The position numbers were made by a program, and so were the translations under genes. Positions 17,358 to 25,704 of a stretch of 64,000 nucleotides of DNA are shown here, in pieces (within the stretch, counting starts at the first letter, position 1; every line of letters begins with the position of its first letter). The DNA is from UBA4055 sp964648295 (GTDB taxonomy: Bacteria; UBA4055): positions 1 to 64,000 of the forward strand of contig CAZYNH010000004.1 of the NCBI GenBank assembly GCA_964648295.1, in the 5' to 3' direction. Below the pieces are notes generated by a model. It did not search any database and had not been told where the DNA came from. It saw only the letters and a list, made by a program, of their open reading frames with translations.

Positions 17358-18896
17358 CTAATACTTAGGCTCTTTTCCCGCTTCTTTCAGAAGCTTATTT
17401 ATCTCTTCCTTCAGTTCGGTCATTCTGATCTCCCTGTCAACCATAAGTTCGTTGAACTTTCTAAGCTCTTCTGCTTTGGCAATAAGATCATCATGTGCTA
17501 TTTTTCTTTTGGATATGTCTTCAAAAACAACGGCAAATTCATTTTCCCGTGTCCTGTACGCATAAACTTTGTACCATTTCTTGAGTACGGACGAATAATT
17601 CTCAAAAGTTTCGGGAATACCTGATCTTGTTATTTCGGCATACTTTTCTATCCAAAAATCCTCAACACCCGGCAAAATTTCTTTACAATTTCTGCCAACT
17701 ACCTTTTCTCTTACCAGTCCCGTCATTCTCTCAAAGCTCGGATTTATCTCAATGAACCTGTAGTCAACAGGATTACCGTTTTCATCGTAGATCATTTCAT
17801 GGACTGCCATAGCAAGTTCCATTTCGTTTATCATAGCTCTGATCTTTTCATCACTTTCGGCTTTCAGCTTTAAATAGTCTGAAATGTCCTTTCCAATTCC
17901 TATGAGACACACCTCTTCTTCCATATTTACGGTTTTTGCAGAAAATAATGCTTTGAATTCTTCATCGTTTCTTTTTAGTCTGACTTCCGCATTATTGATT
18001 TCGCCCTTTTCTTCCATTATATCTACGATATTTTCTCTTTGTCTGACATCCGCCCAGATATTTAACTCAGGTGTTTTCTTGCCGATAACGGTTTTATCAA
18101 AATTGAATAAATCATAAAAACTACGATTGGCATTCAGTATCAGTCCGTCAGATAATCTCGTCAGAGTAACAGGATCAGGTATTGTGTTGAAAAGAAGCTC
18201 GAAGTGTTCCTTTGATATTCGCAATTCTTCGGATACTTTTTCATTTACAAGAACAATATAACCGAAAGTCCATATTATACTAACTACAAGACCTGATGAA
18301 AATGATAATAGATTGACAGGATGAGAATCGAACATATCCTTCAGATCATAAAGATTGTTTACAACAGCGTATAGTCTAAGTACCAGTACTGCTGAATAAA
18401 TGATAAAAGTAAACGAAAGCAGTTTTTGAAGCTTCTTCCTTTTTCCTGAATTTTTATAAAGGCTCAACCCCACTAAAATTGAATATACGAGCAGATATAA
18501 ATTGACAGTAAAAGATCTGATAGCAAGATCGTCTTTAAAAAAACTGAAAAATACGAGTACAAATAAATAGACCGCTGAAGTTATTATGATCGACCGGTAA
18601 TTACGCGGTAATCCGAGATATTTTAGAGTACCCAGATACAAGGATATGATCGCTGATAAAAGAAATGTGTTTTGAAAGACTACCACAAAGTTAAAAATGC
18701 TTTGAAAATCCCTGAAAAACATGACAGAGAATCCTAATGATTCGAAAATGCTCCACAGAAGCCAGTATTTAATGTCTTTATAATTTTTATTGTGTTTCAG
18801 CTGATGTGAAAAGACCACGATCTGAATTAACCGTGTAAGAACCATTATCATTATGATCGTCTTTATGTCCGGAACCATGATCGTTACCCCAAGCAT
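17358..18896 (-). CDS. Seven-helix membrane PAS-PAS protein without kinase domain
   Basis: The protein has 512 residues from ATG 18896; ATG 18878 is an alternative with a GGGG just before it. About seven membrane helices fill residues 11-217 and two PAS domains follow (228-345 and 350-466). The protein then ends in a short helical tail (476-512) containing FNELMVDREIR and LKEEINKLLKE. There is no HisKA, HATPase, GGDEF or other output domain, and the stop is not a frameshift artefact as far as I can see, because the same tail ends the preceding gene. It probably passes a membrane or ligand signal to a partner by direct contact. It is 39 bases after the related 5TMR gene and 12 bases ahead of the double SBP kinase. 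Confidence 0.82.
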   Translation of the reverse strand: MLGVTIMVPDIKTIIMIMVLTRLIQIVVFSHQLKHNKNYKDIKYWLLWSIFESLGFSVMFFRDFQSIFNFVVVFQNTFLLSAIISLYLGTLKYLGLPRNYRSIIITSAVYLFVLVFFSFFKDDLAIRSFTVNLYLLVYSILVGLSLYKNSGKRKKLQKLLSFTFIIYSAVLVLRLYAVVNNLYDLKDMFDSHPVNLLSFSSGLVVSIIWTFGYIVLVNEKVSEELRISKEHFELLFNTIPDPVTLTRLSDGLILNANRSFYDLFNFDKTVIGKKTPELNIWADVRQRENIVDIMEEKGEINNAEVRLKRNDEEFKALFSAKTVNMEEEVCLIGIGKDISDYLKLKAESDEKIRAMINEMELAMAVHEMIYDENGNPVDYRFIEINPSFERMTGLVREKVVGRNCKEILPGVEDFWIEKYAEITRSGIPETFENYSSVLKKWYKVYAYRTRENEFAVVFEDISKRKIAHDDLIAKAEELRKFNELMVDREIRMTELKEEINKLLKEAGKEPKY

Positions 18897-18935
18897 TTGT
18901 TATATCTCGCTTAGCTTTATTTCCTGCATTAAGAA

Positions 18936-20771
18936 TCAAATATCATATTTTTCTTCCTTACCCAGTTCTTTTAAAAGTTCGTTCACTTCCTTTTTGAGTT
19001 CGATCATCTTCAATTCTCTTCCGACCATAAGAGAATTCATTTCTGTGAGCTCATAGTTCTTTTTTCTCATTTCCTCTTTATAAGCTTTTTCTTCGGTAAT
19101 GTCTCTTGCTGAAGATATTCCGCCAAGAATATTTCCTTTTTCATCTTTATTGACTTTACACCACCATGCCAGCAATCTGACTTTGCCGTCTTTTCTTCTC
19201 TGATAGCTTTCTACATAGATAACATCCTCCTTACCCCTGAATAACGGCTCGACCATGTCATAAGTATTTTGCTCACCCTCAAAATAATAGGATGCTTCCT
19301 TTCCGATAACATCGTCCCCGAAGAATTCGTATCCTGCTTTATTCGCCCATGTGTATAGCTTATTATTATCAACTTCCATTATAATTTCAGGTACAGTTTC
19401 AAGAACAGCGCTATGTTTAAATGCTAAACTCATCAGACTTTCTTCCGCAGCTTTTTGCTCGGTAATATCTCTGAATACACAATATGTTTGTTTGAATCTG
19501 CCGCTGAAATCATAAGCCACAACACCTTCAAATATGACATTTATATAGTCACCGGATTTTTTTTTAAGAGTGAAATGAATATCGTTAACAGTTCCTGAAA
19601 CTTTAAATTGAGGAAAACGATTCCTGAAAGTTTCGATCATGTCTGGATGAAGCAGATCTCCGAACCATTTTCCGATAACATCCTCCCTGTTATATCCCAG
19701 TATAGAAAGCCATTTCGGATTTACATCTATGATCAGACCGTTCTCATCAAGAGACTGATACGGAACGGGAGCATAGTCATACAGGGATTTGAACTTTTTT
19801 TCGCTTTCAATCAGTTCGTTCTCCATGATCTTAAATTTCGTTATTTCTGTTGTCATTCCGCAGACACCCGAAATGATACCGTTTTCTTCTGTTACAGGAA
19901 ACTTTACTGATAGAAAATATTTTTTACCATCACCAGTTTCTAAGATTTCTTCAATTTCGACAGCTTTTCCCGATTTAAGTACATTCATATCATTATTATA
20001 AAATCTATCCGCATTCTCTTTTGAAAAAACTTCATGATCTGTTTTTCCGATCACGTTCTCACGCCTCAGACCGGTGGCCTCTTCCCATCTGCCGTTGATT
20101 AAAAGGTATTTGCCATTCTTTTCCTTTACGAATACCAGTGCGCCGCTGTTCTCGATTAGTTCGGAAAGGAATCTTTCATTTTTCTTAATACGGTTTACAT
20201 ATCCTGCTTTTTCCAGGTTGTCTGAAATGATCTTGCCTATCAGGATAGTGGCTATCGGATAGATTGTTATTACCGGCAAAGCGAGATTCTCGATCGTTTT
20301 CCATACCGCATCTTTCGGTAAAGTGAACATCAGAAGAATCATTGCGGCGTGTACAATTATTCCCAATAGAAGGAGTATGGTAACGCTTAACTTGTGACCT
20401 TTACGGTAAATTCTGTAATGGAACAGCAGCCCTATGATCGCCGATGCTGATATGACAGAGACTCCCATTACTGCCCCGCCGCCTCCCATTTGAATGCGAA
20501 ATAGAGCAGCCATAACTGCGCTAATTAAGGCTGATACGGGTCCGAAGAACAGTGCACACAAGCTGATCACTACCGATCTGCCGTCAAAAATTATGCCGGG
20601 CGCGAAATTAACCGGATAAAGCAGGCCTATTACGGCGACCGAACCGAAGAGCAGGCCGTGGAGTACCGATTTTTGAATATCGGAAATTTTCTCCCTCTGC
20701 CCGATAAATGCCGTGACTACGCTCAAAGCCACCAGCAGCGAAAGGTTATATGTAAGCTGCAGAAATATCAT
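18936..20771 (-). CDS. 5TMR-LytS-type membrane sensor with three PAS domains, no kinase domain
   Basis: ATG 20771 with GGAAG seven bases upstream gives 611 residues; a GTG at 20807 would add twelve. The first 180 residues are membrane helices with the signature of the 5TM receptor of the LytS/YhcK type (NFAPGIIFDGRSV near 55-67, then FFGPVSALISA). Three PAS domains follow (about 196-318, 318-438 and 445-563). The C-terminus is a helical tail with MNSLMVGRELK and LKKEVNELLKE, nearly the same as in the next gene. No kinase or other output domain is present. It lies next to a stand-alone receiver, but nothing in its own sequence could phosphorylate it. Confidence 0.83.
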   Translation of the reverse strand: MIFLQLTYNLSLLVALSVVTAFIGQREKISDIQKSVLHGLLFGSVAVIGLLYPVNFAPGIIFDGRSVVISLCALFFGPVSALISAVMAALFRIQMGGGGAVMGVSVISASAIIGLLFHYRIYRKGHKLSVTILLLLGIIVHAAMILLMFTLPKDAVWKTIENLALPVITIYPIATILIGKIISDNLEKAGYVNRIKKNERFLSELIENSGALVFVKEKNGKYLLINGRWEEATGLRRENVIGKTDHEVFSKENADRFYNNDMNVLKSGKAVEIEEILETGDGKKYFLSVKFPVTEENGIISGVCGMTTEITKFKIMENELIESEKKFKSLYDYAPVPYQSLDENGLIIDVNPKWLSILGYNREDVIGKWFGDLLHPDMIETFRNRFPQFKVSGTVNDIHFTLKKKSGDYINVIFEGVVAYDFSGRFKQTYCVFRDITEQKAAEESLMSLAFKHSAVLETVPEIIMEVDNNKLYTWANKAGYEFFGDDVIGKEASYYFEGEQNTYDMVEPLFRGKEDVIYVESYQRRKDGKVRLLAWWCKVNKDEKGNILGGISSARDITEEKAYKEEMRKKNYELTEMNSLMVGRELKMIELKKEVNELLKELGKEEKYDI

Positions 20772-20811
20772 ACCGGCACTTCCAAGAATACTAAAATTAA
20801 TCCTCACTTGA

Positions 20812-21255
20812 TTACGCTTCGCTTATCTCCGGATTCTCCTCGTTCAGAATACCCCAGAAGTATCCTATACTTTTGACAGCTTTAAAGTACTGATCGATAT
20901 CTATAGGCTTGACCACATAAGCTGACGCGCCGGCCTGATAAGATTCGATCACATCATGTTCGTAATTTGATGAACTGAACATTACGACCGGGATCTTTTT
21001 TAAAATTTCGTCCCTTTTGACTTCTTTTAAAAATTCGACGCCGTCCATTCTCGGCATCTTTTTGTCGAGTATTATGACAGCAGGATTTTCGGGCTGCCTG
21101 CCTTCGAACTTCCCCTTTCTTAAAAGGAAGTCGATCCCTTCAGCGCCGTCGCTGATTACAGCGATCATTCCTTTAAAACCCTCTCTCAAAGCCCTGACCG
21201 TAAGCTCCACATCATTCTGATCATCTTCGATCAGCAGGATGAATTTTGAGTTCAT
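20812..21255 (-). CDS. Stand-alone Rcp1-like receiver
   Basis: The protein is a single receiver of 147 residues. It has the acidic run IEDDQND, phosphoacceptor Asp64 in IILDKKMPR, FSSSNYEHD, VVKPIDI and a C-terminal helix ending IGYFWG. It is the third receiver of this type in the operon and, like the others, has no effector domain. It begins one base after the stop of the NMT1-domain kinase (TAA-A-ATG) behind a strong GGGAGGG, so that kinase is its likely donor. Confidence 0.9.
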   Translation of the reverse strand: MNSKFILLIEDDQNDVELTVRALREGFKGMIAVISDGAEGIDFLLRKGKFEGRQPENPAVIILDKKMPRMDGVEFLKEVKRDEILKKIPVVMFSSSNYEHDVIESYQAGASAYVVKPIDIDQYFKAVKSIGYFWGILNEENPEISEA

Positions 21256-21256
21256 T

Positions 21257-23833
21257 TTATTTCCCTCCCCCGTTTTGTACCGGCAAAGTGAAGTAGAAAG
21301 ACGCGCCCTTGCCCTCTCCGTCCGACTCAGCCCATGTTCTTCCGCCGTGCCTTGAAATTATTCTTCTTACATTCGCAAGTCCTATGCCTGTTCCCGGAAA
21401 TTCTTTTTCGAGATGCAGCCTCTGGAAAATCCCGAACAGTTTGTGCTTGAATTCAGGATTGAATCCGACCCCGTTGTCTGTTATGGAAAATATATATTCT
21501 CCGTTCTTCTCATCGCAGCTGACGGATATCTCTGCCGGAGCTTTTCCTTTTGTATATTTGCAGGCATTATCTATCAGATTTTTCCATACGATCGTAATCA
21601 GGTTCCTGTCAGCATTTACTGCCGGCATATCGCCAGTGCGTATTTCAACATTACGGTTATCTTTACAGTCTTTATAAGAATCGAGCACTGATCTGAGCAC
21701 TTCACCCATATTGAACTTAGATATAAATATCTCCTGCCTGCCCGTTCTTGAAAGCATCAGCAGGTCGTCTATCAGTCTTTCCATCCTGTGAGCGCTTGAA
21801 GTTATCCTTGAAAATGTTTCTTTCGACCTTTCGTTCAATACTTCCGGATTTTCTTTCAAAAAGAAGTCCGTGAACCCGATAATATGCCTTACTGGAGCTC
21901 TTAAATCATGTGAGATCGAATAACTGAAAGATTCAAGTTCTTTATTTGCATGCTCAAGCTGGGATGTTCTTTCCGCGACTTTTATTTCAAGTTCCGCATT
22001 GAATTCTCTCAGCTTTTCCTCAATTCTCTTTCTTTCAGTTATATCGTAGAAGACACCGTAAGTGCCTATAACATTCCCTTTTTCGTCCAGTTCGGGGCTC
22101 GCGGCGACCTGTATAGTCTTTTTAGTGCCTTTCGCTGTTATTATATCGAGTTCATACCTTGTTGATTGACCTTTCTGCCTGTTTGATGTTTCAGCGAGTA
22201 TTTTTTCTTTTGTCTCACCTGAAATAAAATCCAATAGCGACCTGTTTGTAAGACCGCCTCTTTCAACCTCGAATATCCTTTCAGCGCTTTCGTTAGTAAA
22301 AATAAAATTCTCGTTTTTATCTACTATCCCAATTCCGTCGTTAATATTATGAATAAGCCTGGAATACTTTTCTTCATTATCCTTCAGCTCCTTTTCGATC
22401 CTTTTACGTTCGGTAATATCCCTGAAAATGGACTGATAGCTTCCGTCTGTCATCATCTTGGTTTTCATTTCAATATTAACAATCGCATTGCCCGGCTTTA
22501 AAATGTCTCTTTCCGTAACTACCGTTCTGCCTTCATTCAACAGATCGAACCTCAGGGGATTTTTTTCAATGCTTTCTTTAGTGAAAGGTACCGCTGTTAC
22601 ATATTTGCCGATCAGCTCTTCTTTTTTCATTCCTATCAGCGAGCATGCCATCTCATTGACTTCGGTTATATAGCCGTCGTGGGTACCGAGAAGTATCCCG
22701 TCAGCTCCGAATTCGATCAGGTTCCTGAACCTTTCTTCCGATATTGCCAGCTCTTCTTTGTGCTTAAGCTCTTCAAGTGCTTCTTTAGCCTTCTCTTTCC
22801 GGTATTTGTAGTAAAGAATTACCGAACCCGTAAGGAAAAGAGCGGCAAGTAAAGAAAGCGCAAACTTTGCTCTTTTATGCTCCCCGGCAAGATGGTCTTC
22901 GTACAAAAATCCCTCTATTTCGAAATCCTGATCTATCATGCCCACTCTGATAAAAGTCTGGGCTATATGATCCCATCGCCCCCTGCTCATGTTGCCCAGA
23001 TCTAACAGCTCAGGCATTATAAGTTTTTTCATCTGCCTGTACTCATACATCAGATGCTCATATTTCAGGCCCGGTTTATATTTCAATATTATTTTGATCG
23101 TCTCTTCAGGATGATCCATTGCATAGCGCCACCCTTTGAGAGAAGCGTCACGAAAGGCTTTGACCTTTTCCGGATCTTTTTTTATCAACTTTTCGGATGT
23201 AAAGAGGCAGTCCCCGTAAAAATCTACGCCATAAGTAACGGGTCTGATGTAGCCGAATGTGTTTTCAGTCTGCCCGGGAAGGTATGTCATGTCGGTAATG
23301 TATCCTGTTGAGGCGTCAGCCTTACCTTCAAGAACATCCTGGTAATTTCCGTTGAACTCGATGATCTCTACTTTATCTATAAGCCCTTCGTTGAGAAGCA
23401 TGGACCTGATTTCTACATTCTTTAAGCCCATCATTATTTTCTTTCCTGTAAGCTGAGAAAGATATTCGATGCCGCTTTCTTTGTTGACGATCAGTGCTAC
23501 AGGAGAATGCTGGAAGACCGCAGCGAGCACTGTTACCGGAAGCCCTTTTGATCTGTCAACAAGGATCGAGGGCGTCTGAACACCGTAGGAAGCCCTGCCT
23601 GAAACCACTTCATCCGCGACATCCGTGTAAGGCCCCCCCTCTATTATCTCAACATCAAAACCGGCCTTTTCATAAAACCCCAGCTCTTTAGCTGCGTAAT
23701 AACCCGCAAACTGGTACTGATGATACCAGCGCAGCCGGAGTTTTATTTTATCTTTCTCATCCGTACCGGCATTCAAAGCTGACTGCATTAGAAAGATCAG
23801 CAAAAAGAAAATAATTACATTTTTTTTCTTCAA
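21257..23833 (-). CDS. NMT1/THI5-type periplasmic-domain sensor histidine kinase
   Basis: The protein has 858 residues. A signal peptide (1-22) precedes an NMT1/THI5-like substrate-binding domain (about 30-305; WYHQYQFAGYYAAKELGFY at its start and GGPYTDV after it), the family that binds thiamine pyrimidine precursors and similar compounds. A membrane helix (325-343) leads to two PAS domains (365-478 and 487-602), HisKA with His642 in ISHDLRAPVR and HATPase_c (about 735-850; NLIDNACKY, DNGVG, GTGIGL). PAS 1 is strongly similar to PAS 2 of the next kinase. It is one base from the receiver gene downstream. The exact ligand cannot be told from the sequence. Confidence 0.9.
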   Translation of the reverse strand: MKKKNVIIFFLLIFLMQSALNAGTDEKDKIKLRLRWYHQYQFAGYYAAKELGFYEKAGFDVEIIEGGPYTDVADEVVSGRASYGVQTPSILVDRSKGLPVTVLAAVFQHSPVALIVNKESGIEYLSQLTGKKIMMGLKNVEIRSMLLNEGLIDKVEIIEFNGNYQDVLEGKADASTGYITDMTYLPGQTENTFGYIRPVTYGVDFYGDCLFTSEKLIKKDPEKVKAFRDASLKGWRYAMDHPEETIKIILKYKPGLKYEHLMYEYRQMKKLIMPELLDLGNMSRGRWDHIAQTFIRVGMIDQDFEIEGFLYEDHLAGEHKRAKFALSLLAALFLTGSVILYYKYRKEKAKEALEELKHKEELAISEERFRNLIEFGADGILLGTHDGYITEVNEMACSLIGMKKEELIGKYVTAVPFTKESIEKNPLRFDLLNEGRTVVTERDILKPGNAIVNIEMKTKMMTDGSYQSIFRDITERKRIEKELKDNEEKYSRLIHNINDGIGIVDKNENFIFTNESAERIFEVERGGLTNRSLLDFISGETKEKILAETSNRQKGQSTRYELDIITAKGTKKTIQVAASPELDEKGNVIGTYGVFYDITERKRIEEKLREFNAELEIKVAERTSQLEHANKELESFSYSISHDLRAPVRHIIGFTDFFLKENPEVLNERSKETFSRITSSAHRMERLIDDLLMLSRTGRQEIFISKFNMGEVLRSVLDSYKDCKDNRNVEIRTGDMPAVNADRNLITIVWKNLIDNACKYTKGKAPAEISVSCDEKNGEYIFSITDNGVGFNPEFKHKLFGIFQRLHLEKEFPGTGIGLANVRRIISRHGGRTWAESDGEGKGASFYFTLPVQNGGGK

Positions 23834-23843
23834 CGATACTCCT

Positions 23844-25700
23844 TTAATTTTTCGGCAGACTGAAATAGAAGCACGCGCCTTTTCCCTCTCCTTCGGATTC
23901 GCCTCTTACACTTCCGCCGTGCCTCGACACTATTCTTTTAACAGTAGCAAGGCCTATCCCGGTTCCGGGAAAATCCTTCTCGGAATGCAGCCTCTGGAAA
24001 ACCCCGAACAGCTTCTGAGAGAACTGCGGATCGAAACCCGCTCCGTTATCTTTAACGAAATACTCGTACCCGTTGCCAATATCGTTACAGCCTATGCTTA
24101 TTATGGCATTTTTGTTCTGCGAAGTATATTTGAAAGCGTTCCCGATCAGATTTTCCCAAACAAGCCTGAACAGCGCGGGATCGCATTCTACAGGCGGAAG
24201 TGCTGATATTTTCCATTCTATTTTCCTGTGAGGCTCTGCAGAAGTGATCTCTCTGATGATAAACTCCGCTAACGGTTTCATATTCGTCCGCTTGGATGAA
24301 AGTTCCACCCTGCCTGTTCTGGAAAATTTTAACAGATCATCAATGAGCCTTTCCATTTTATCGGCTGAATATCGGATCTTTTCGATAGCCGATGCCTGTT
24401 CTGGAAGGATGCTTTTACCTAAAGACTTCGATAAAATGTCCGAAAATCCGGATATGTGCCTTACGGGCGCTCTCAGATCGTGCGAGACAGAGTAGCTGAA
24501 AGATTCGAGCTCTTTATTCAGATATTCCAGCTGGAGTGTTCTCTGGATCACTTTATCCTCGAGAGATTCGTTTATCCGTTTAATCTCTTTTTCGGCTTCC
24601 ATCCGGAAGGTAACATCCCTGACTATGGCCTGAAGATAAGTTTTGCCTTTCAGGACCACCCTGTTCAGAGAGACCTCCGCGTCAAAATCGGCGCCTGTCT
24701 TTTTCCTGTGCTTCCAGTAAAACCTTTGCGGCCTTCCTGCCAGAGCCTCGTTTATGTGCTCAAGTGCGGACATCACCGTGTTTCTTCCGTCAGGCTGGAC
24801 ATGCGGCGAAAATTCCATCGGCTTGTGGTTGACCATCTCGTTCCTGTCCGCGCACTCGAACATTCTGACCGCCTGATCATTGCACTCGATAAATGTATCG
24901 CCGTCCATAAGGTAGATCGCGTCGTTCGATTCCTCAAAGAGCGTTCTGTATTTTTCCTCGTTCTCCTCAAGTTCCCGTTCTATCCTTTTTCTTTCGGTAA
25001 TGTCGCGGTAAATAGACTGATATGATCCGTCCTCCATCATTTTGGTCTTCATCTCGATGATTATCTCGGACCCGTCCCGCCTTCGTATGGCTCTTTCACT
25101 TATGACGGTCTTACCTCCCTTTAAAAGATCGAACCTAAACGGCGATTTTTCGATGCTTTCTTTTGTGAAAGGCATTTTGCTTATGTGAAGGCTTAAGATC
25201 TCTCTTTTGCTCATTCCGAAAAGTTCGCAGGCGGCCTGATTCGCCTCAGTTATGTAGCCTTCGTGAGAACCCAGCAGTATCCCGTCCGCGGCGAATTCAA
25301 TTGTTCTTCTGAATTTTTCCTCTGAGTCTTTCATACCCTTAAAATAAATGTCCTTTTCGGAAATATCCTCCGCCGTGACAATCATTCCGCAGTATTTCCC
25401 GTTATCCAGAAGAGGCGTCATCCAGCCTCTGTGAACGAATTCTTTTCCGGCGGAGTCTTTCAGCCTTACCTCGTACTCGCCCGGGAACAGGTTCCTCTTA
25501 ACTTTTCCGTAACACTCAAGAAATTCCTTATTGCCGGGTCTGTCCATGTCTTTGAATACTTCAAGACCTGTAAATCGCTCGGACGAAACTCCCGCTATGA
25601 CTGCCATAGCCTTGTTTATATAAACCACTCTGTCATCAGGATCGGTCACCCATACACCTGACGGAAGTTCGTCGAGGGTCTTTTTCAGCAAGTCATTCAT
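23844..25700 (-). CDS. Cytoplasmic triple-PAS histidine kinase
   Basis: The protein has 618 residues with no membrane helix. Three PAS domains (about 1-115, 125-238 and 247-365) precede HisKA with His407 in SVSHDLRAPVR and HATPase_c (about 500-615; NLIGNAFKY, DNGAG, GTGIGL). The second PAS and the entire kinase core are close relatives of those in the following gene, which points to duplication with exchange of the input domain. It lies four bases after the first gene of the operon and ten bases ahead of the NMT1 kinase. Nothing marks the ligand; no heme or flavin PAS signature is obvious. Confidence 0.9.
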   Translation of the reverse strand: MNDLLKKTLDELPSGVWVTDPDDRVVYINKAMAVIAGVSSERFTGLEVFKDMDRPGNKEFLECYGKVKRNLFPGEYEVRLKDSAGKEFVHRGWMTPLLDNGKYCGMIVTAEDISEKDIYFKGMKDSEEKFRRTIEFAADGILLGSHEGYITEANQAACELFGMSKREILSLHISKMPFTKESIEKSPFRFDLLKGGKTVISERAIRRRDGSEIIIEMKTKMMEDGSYQSIYRDITERKRIERELEENEEKYRTLFEESNDAIYLMDGDTFIECNDQAVRMFECADRNEMVNHKPMEFSPHVQPDGRNTVMSALEHINEALAGRPQRFYWKHRKKTGADFDAEVSLNRVVLKGKTYLQAIVRDVTFRMEAEKEIKRINESLEDKVIQRTLQLEYLNKELESFSYSVSHDLRAPVRHISGFSDILSKSLGKSILPEQASAIEKIRYSADKMERLIDDLLKFSRTGRVELSSKRTNMKPLAEFIIREITSAEPHRKIEWKISALPPVECDPALFRLVWENLIGNAFKYTSQNKNAIISIGCNDIGNGYEYFVKDNGAGFDPQFSQKLFGVFQRLHSEKDFPGTGIGLATVKRIVSRHGGSVRGESEGEGKGACFYFSLPKN

Positions 25701-25704
25701 TTAA

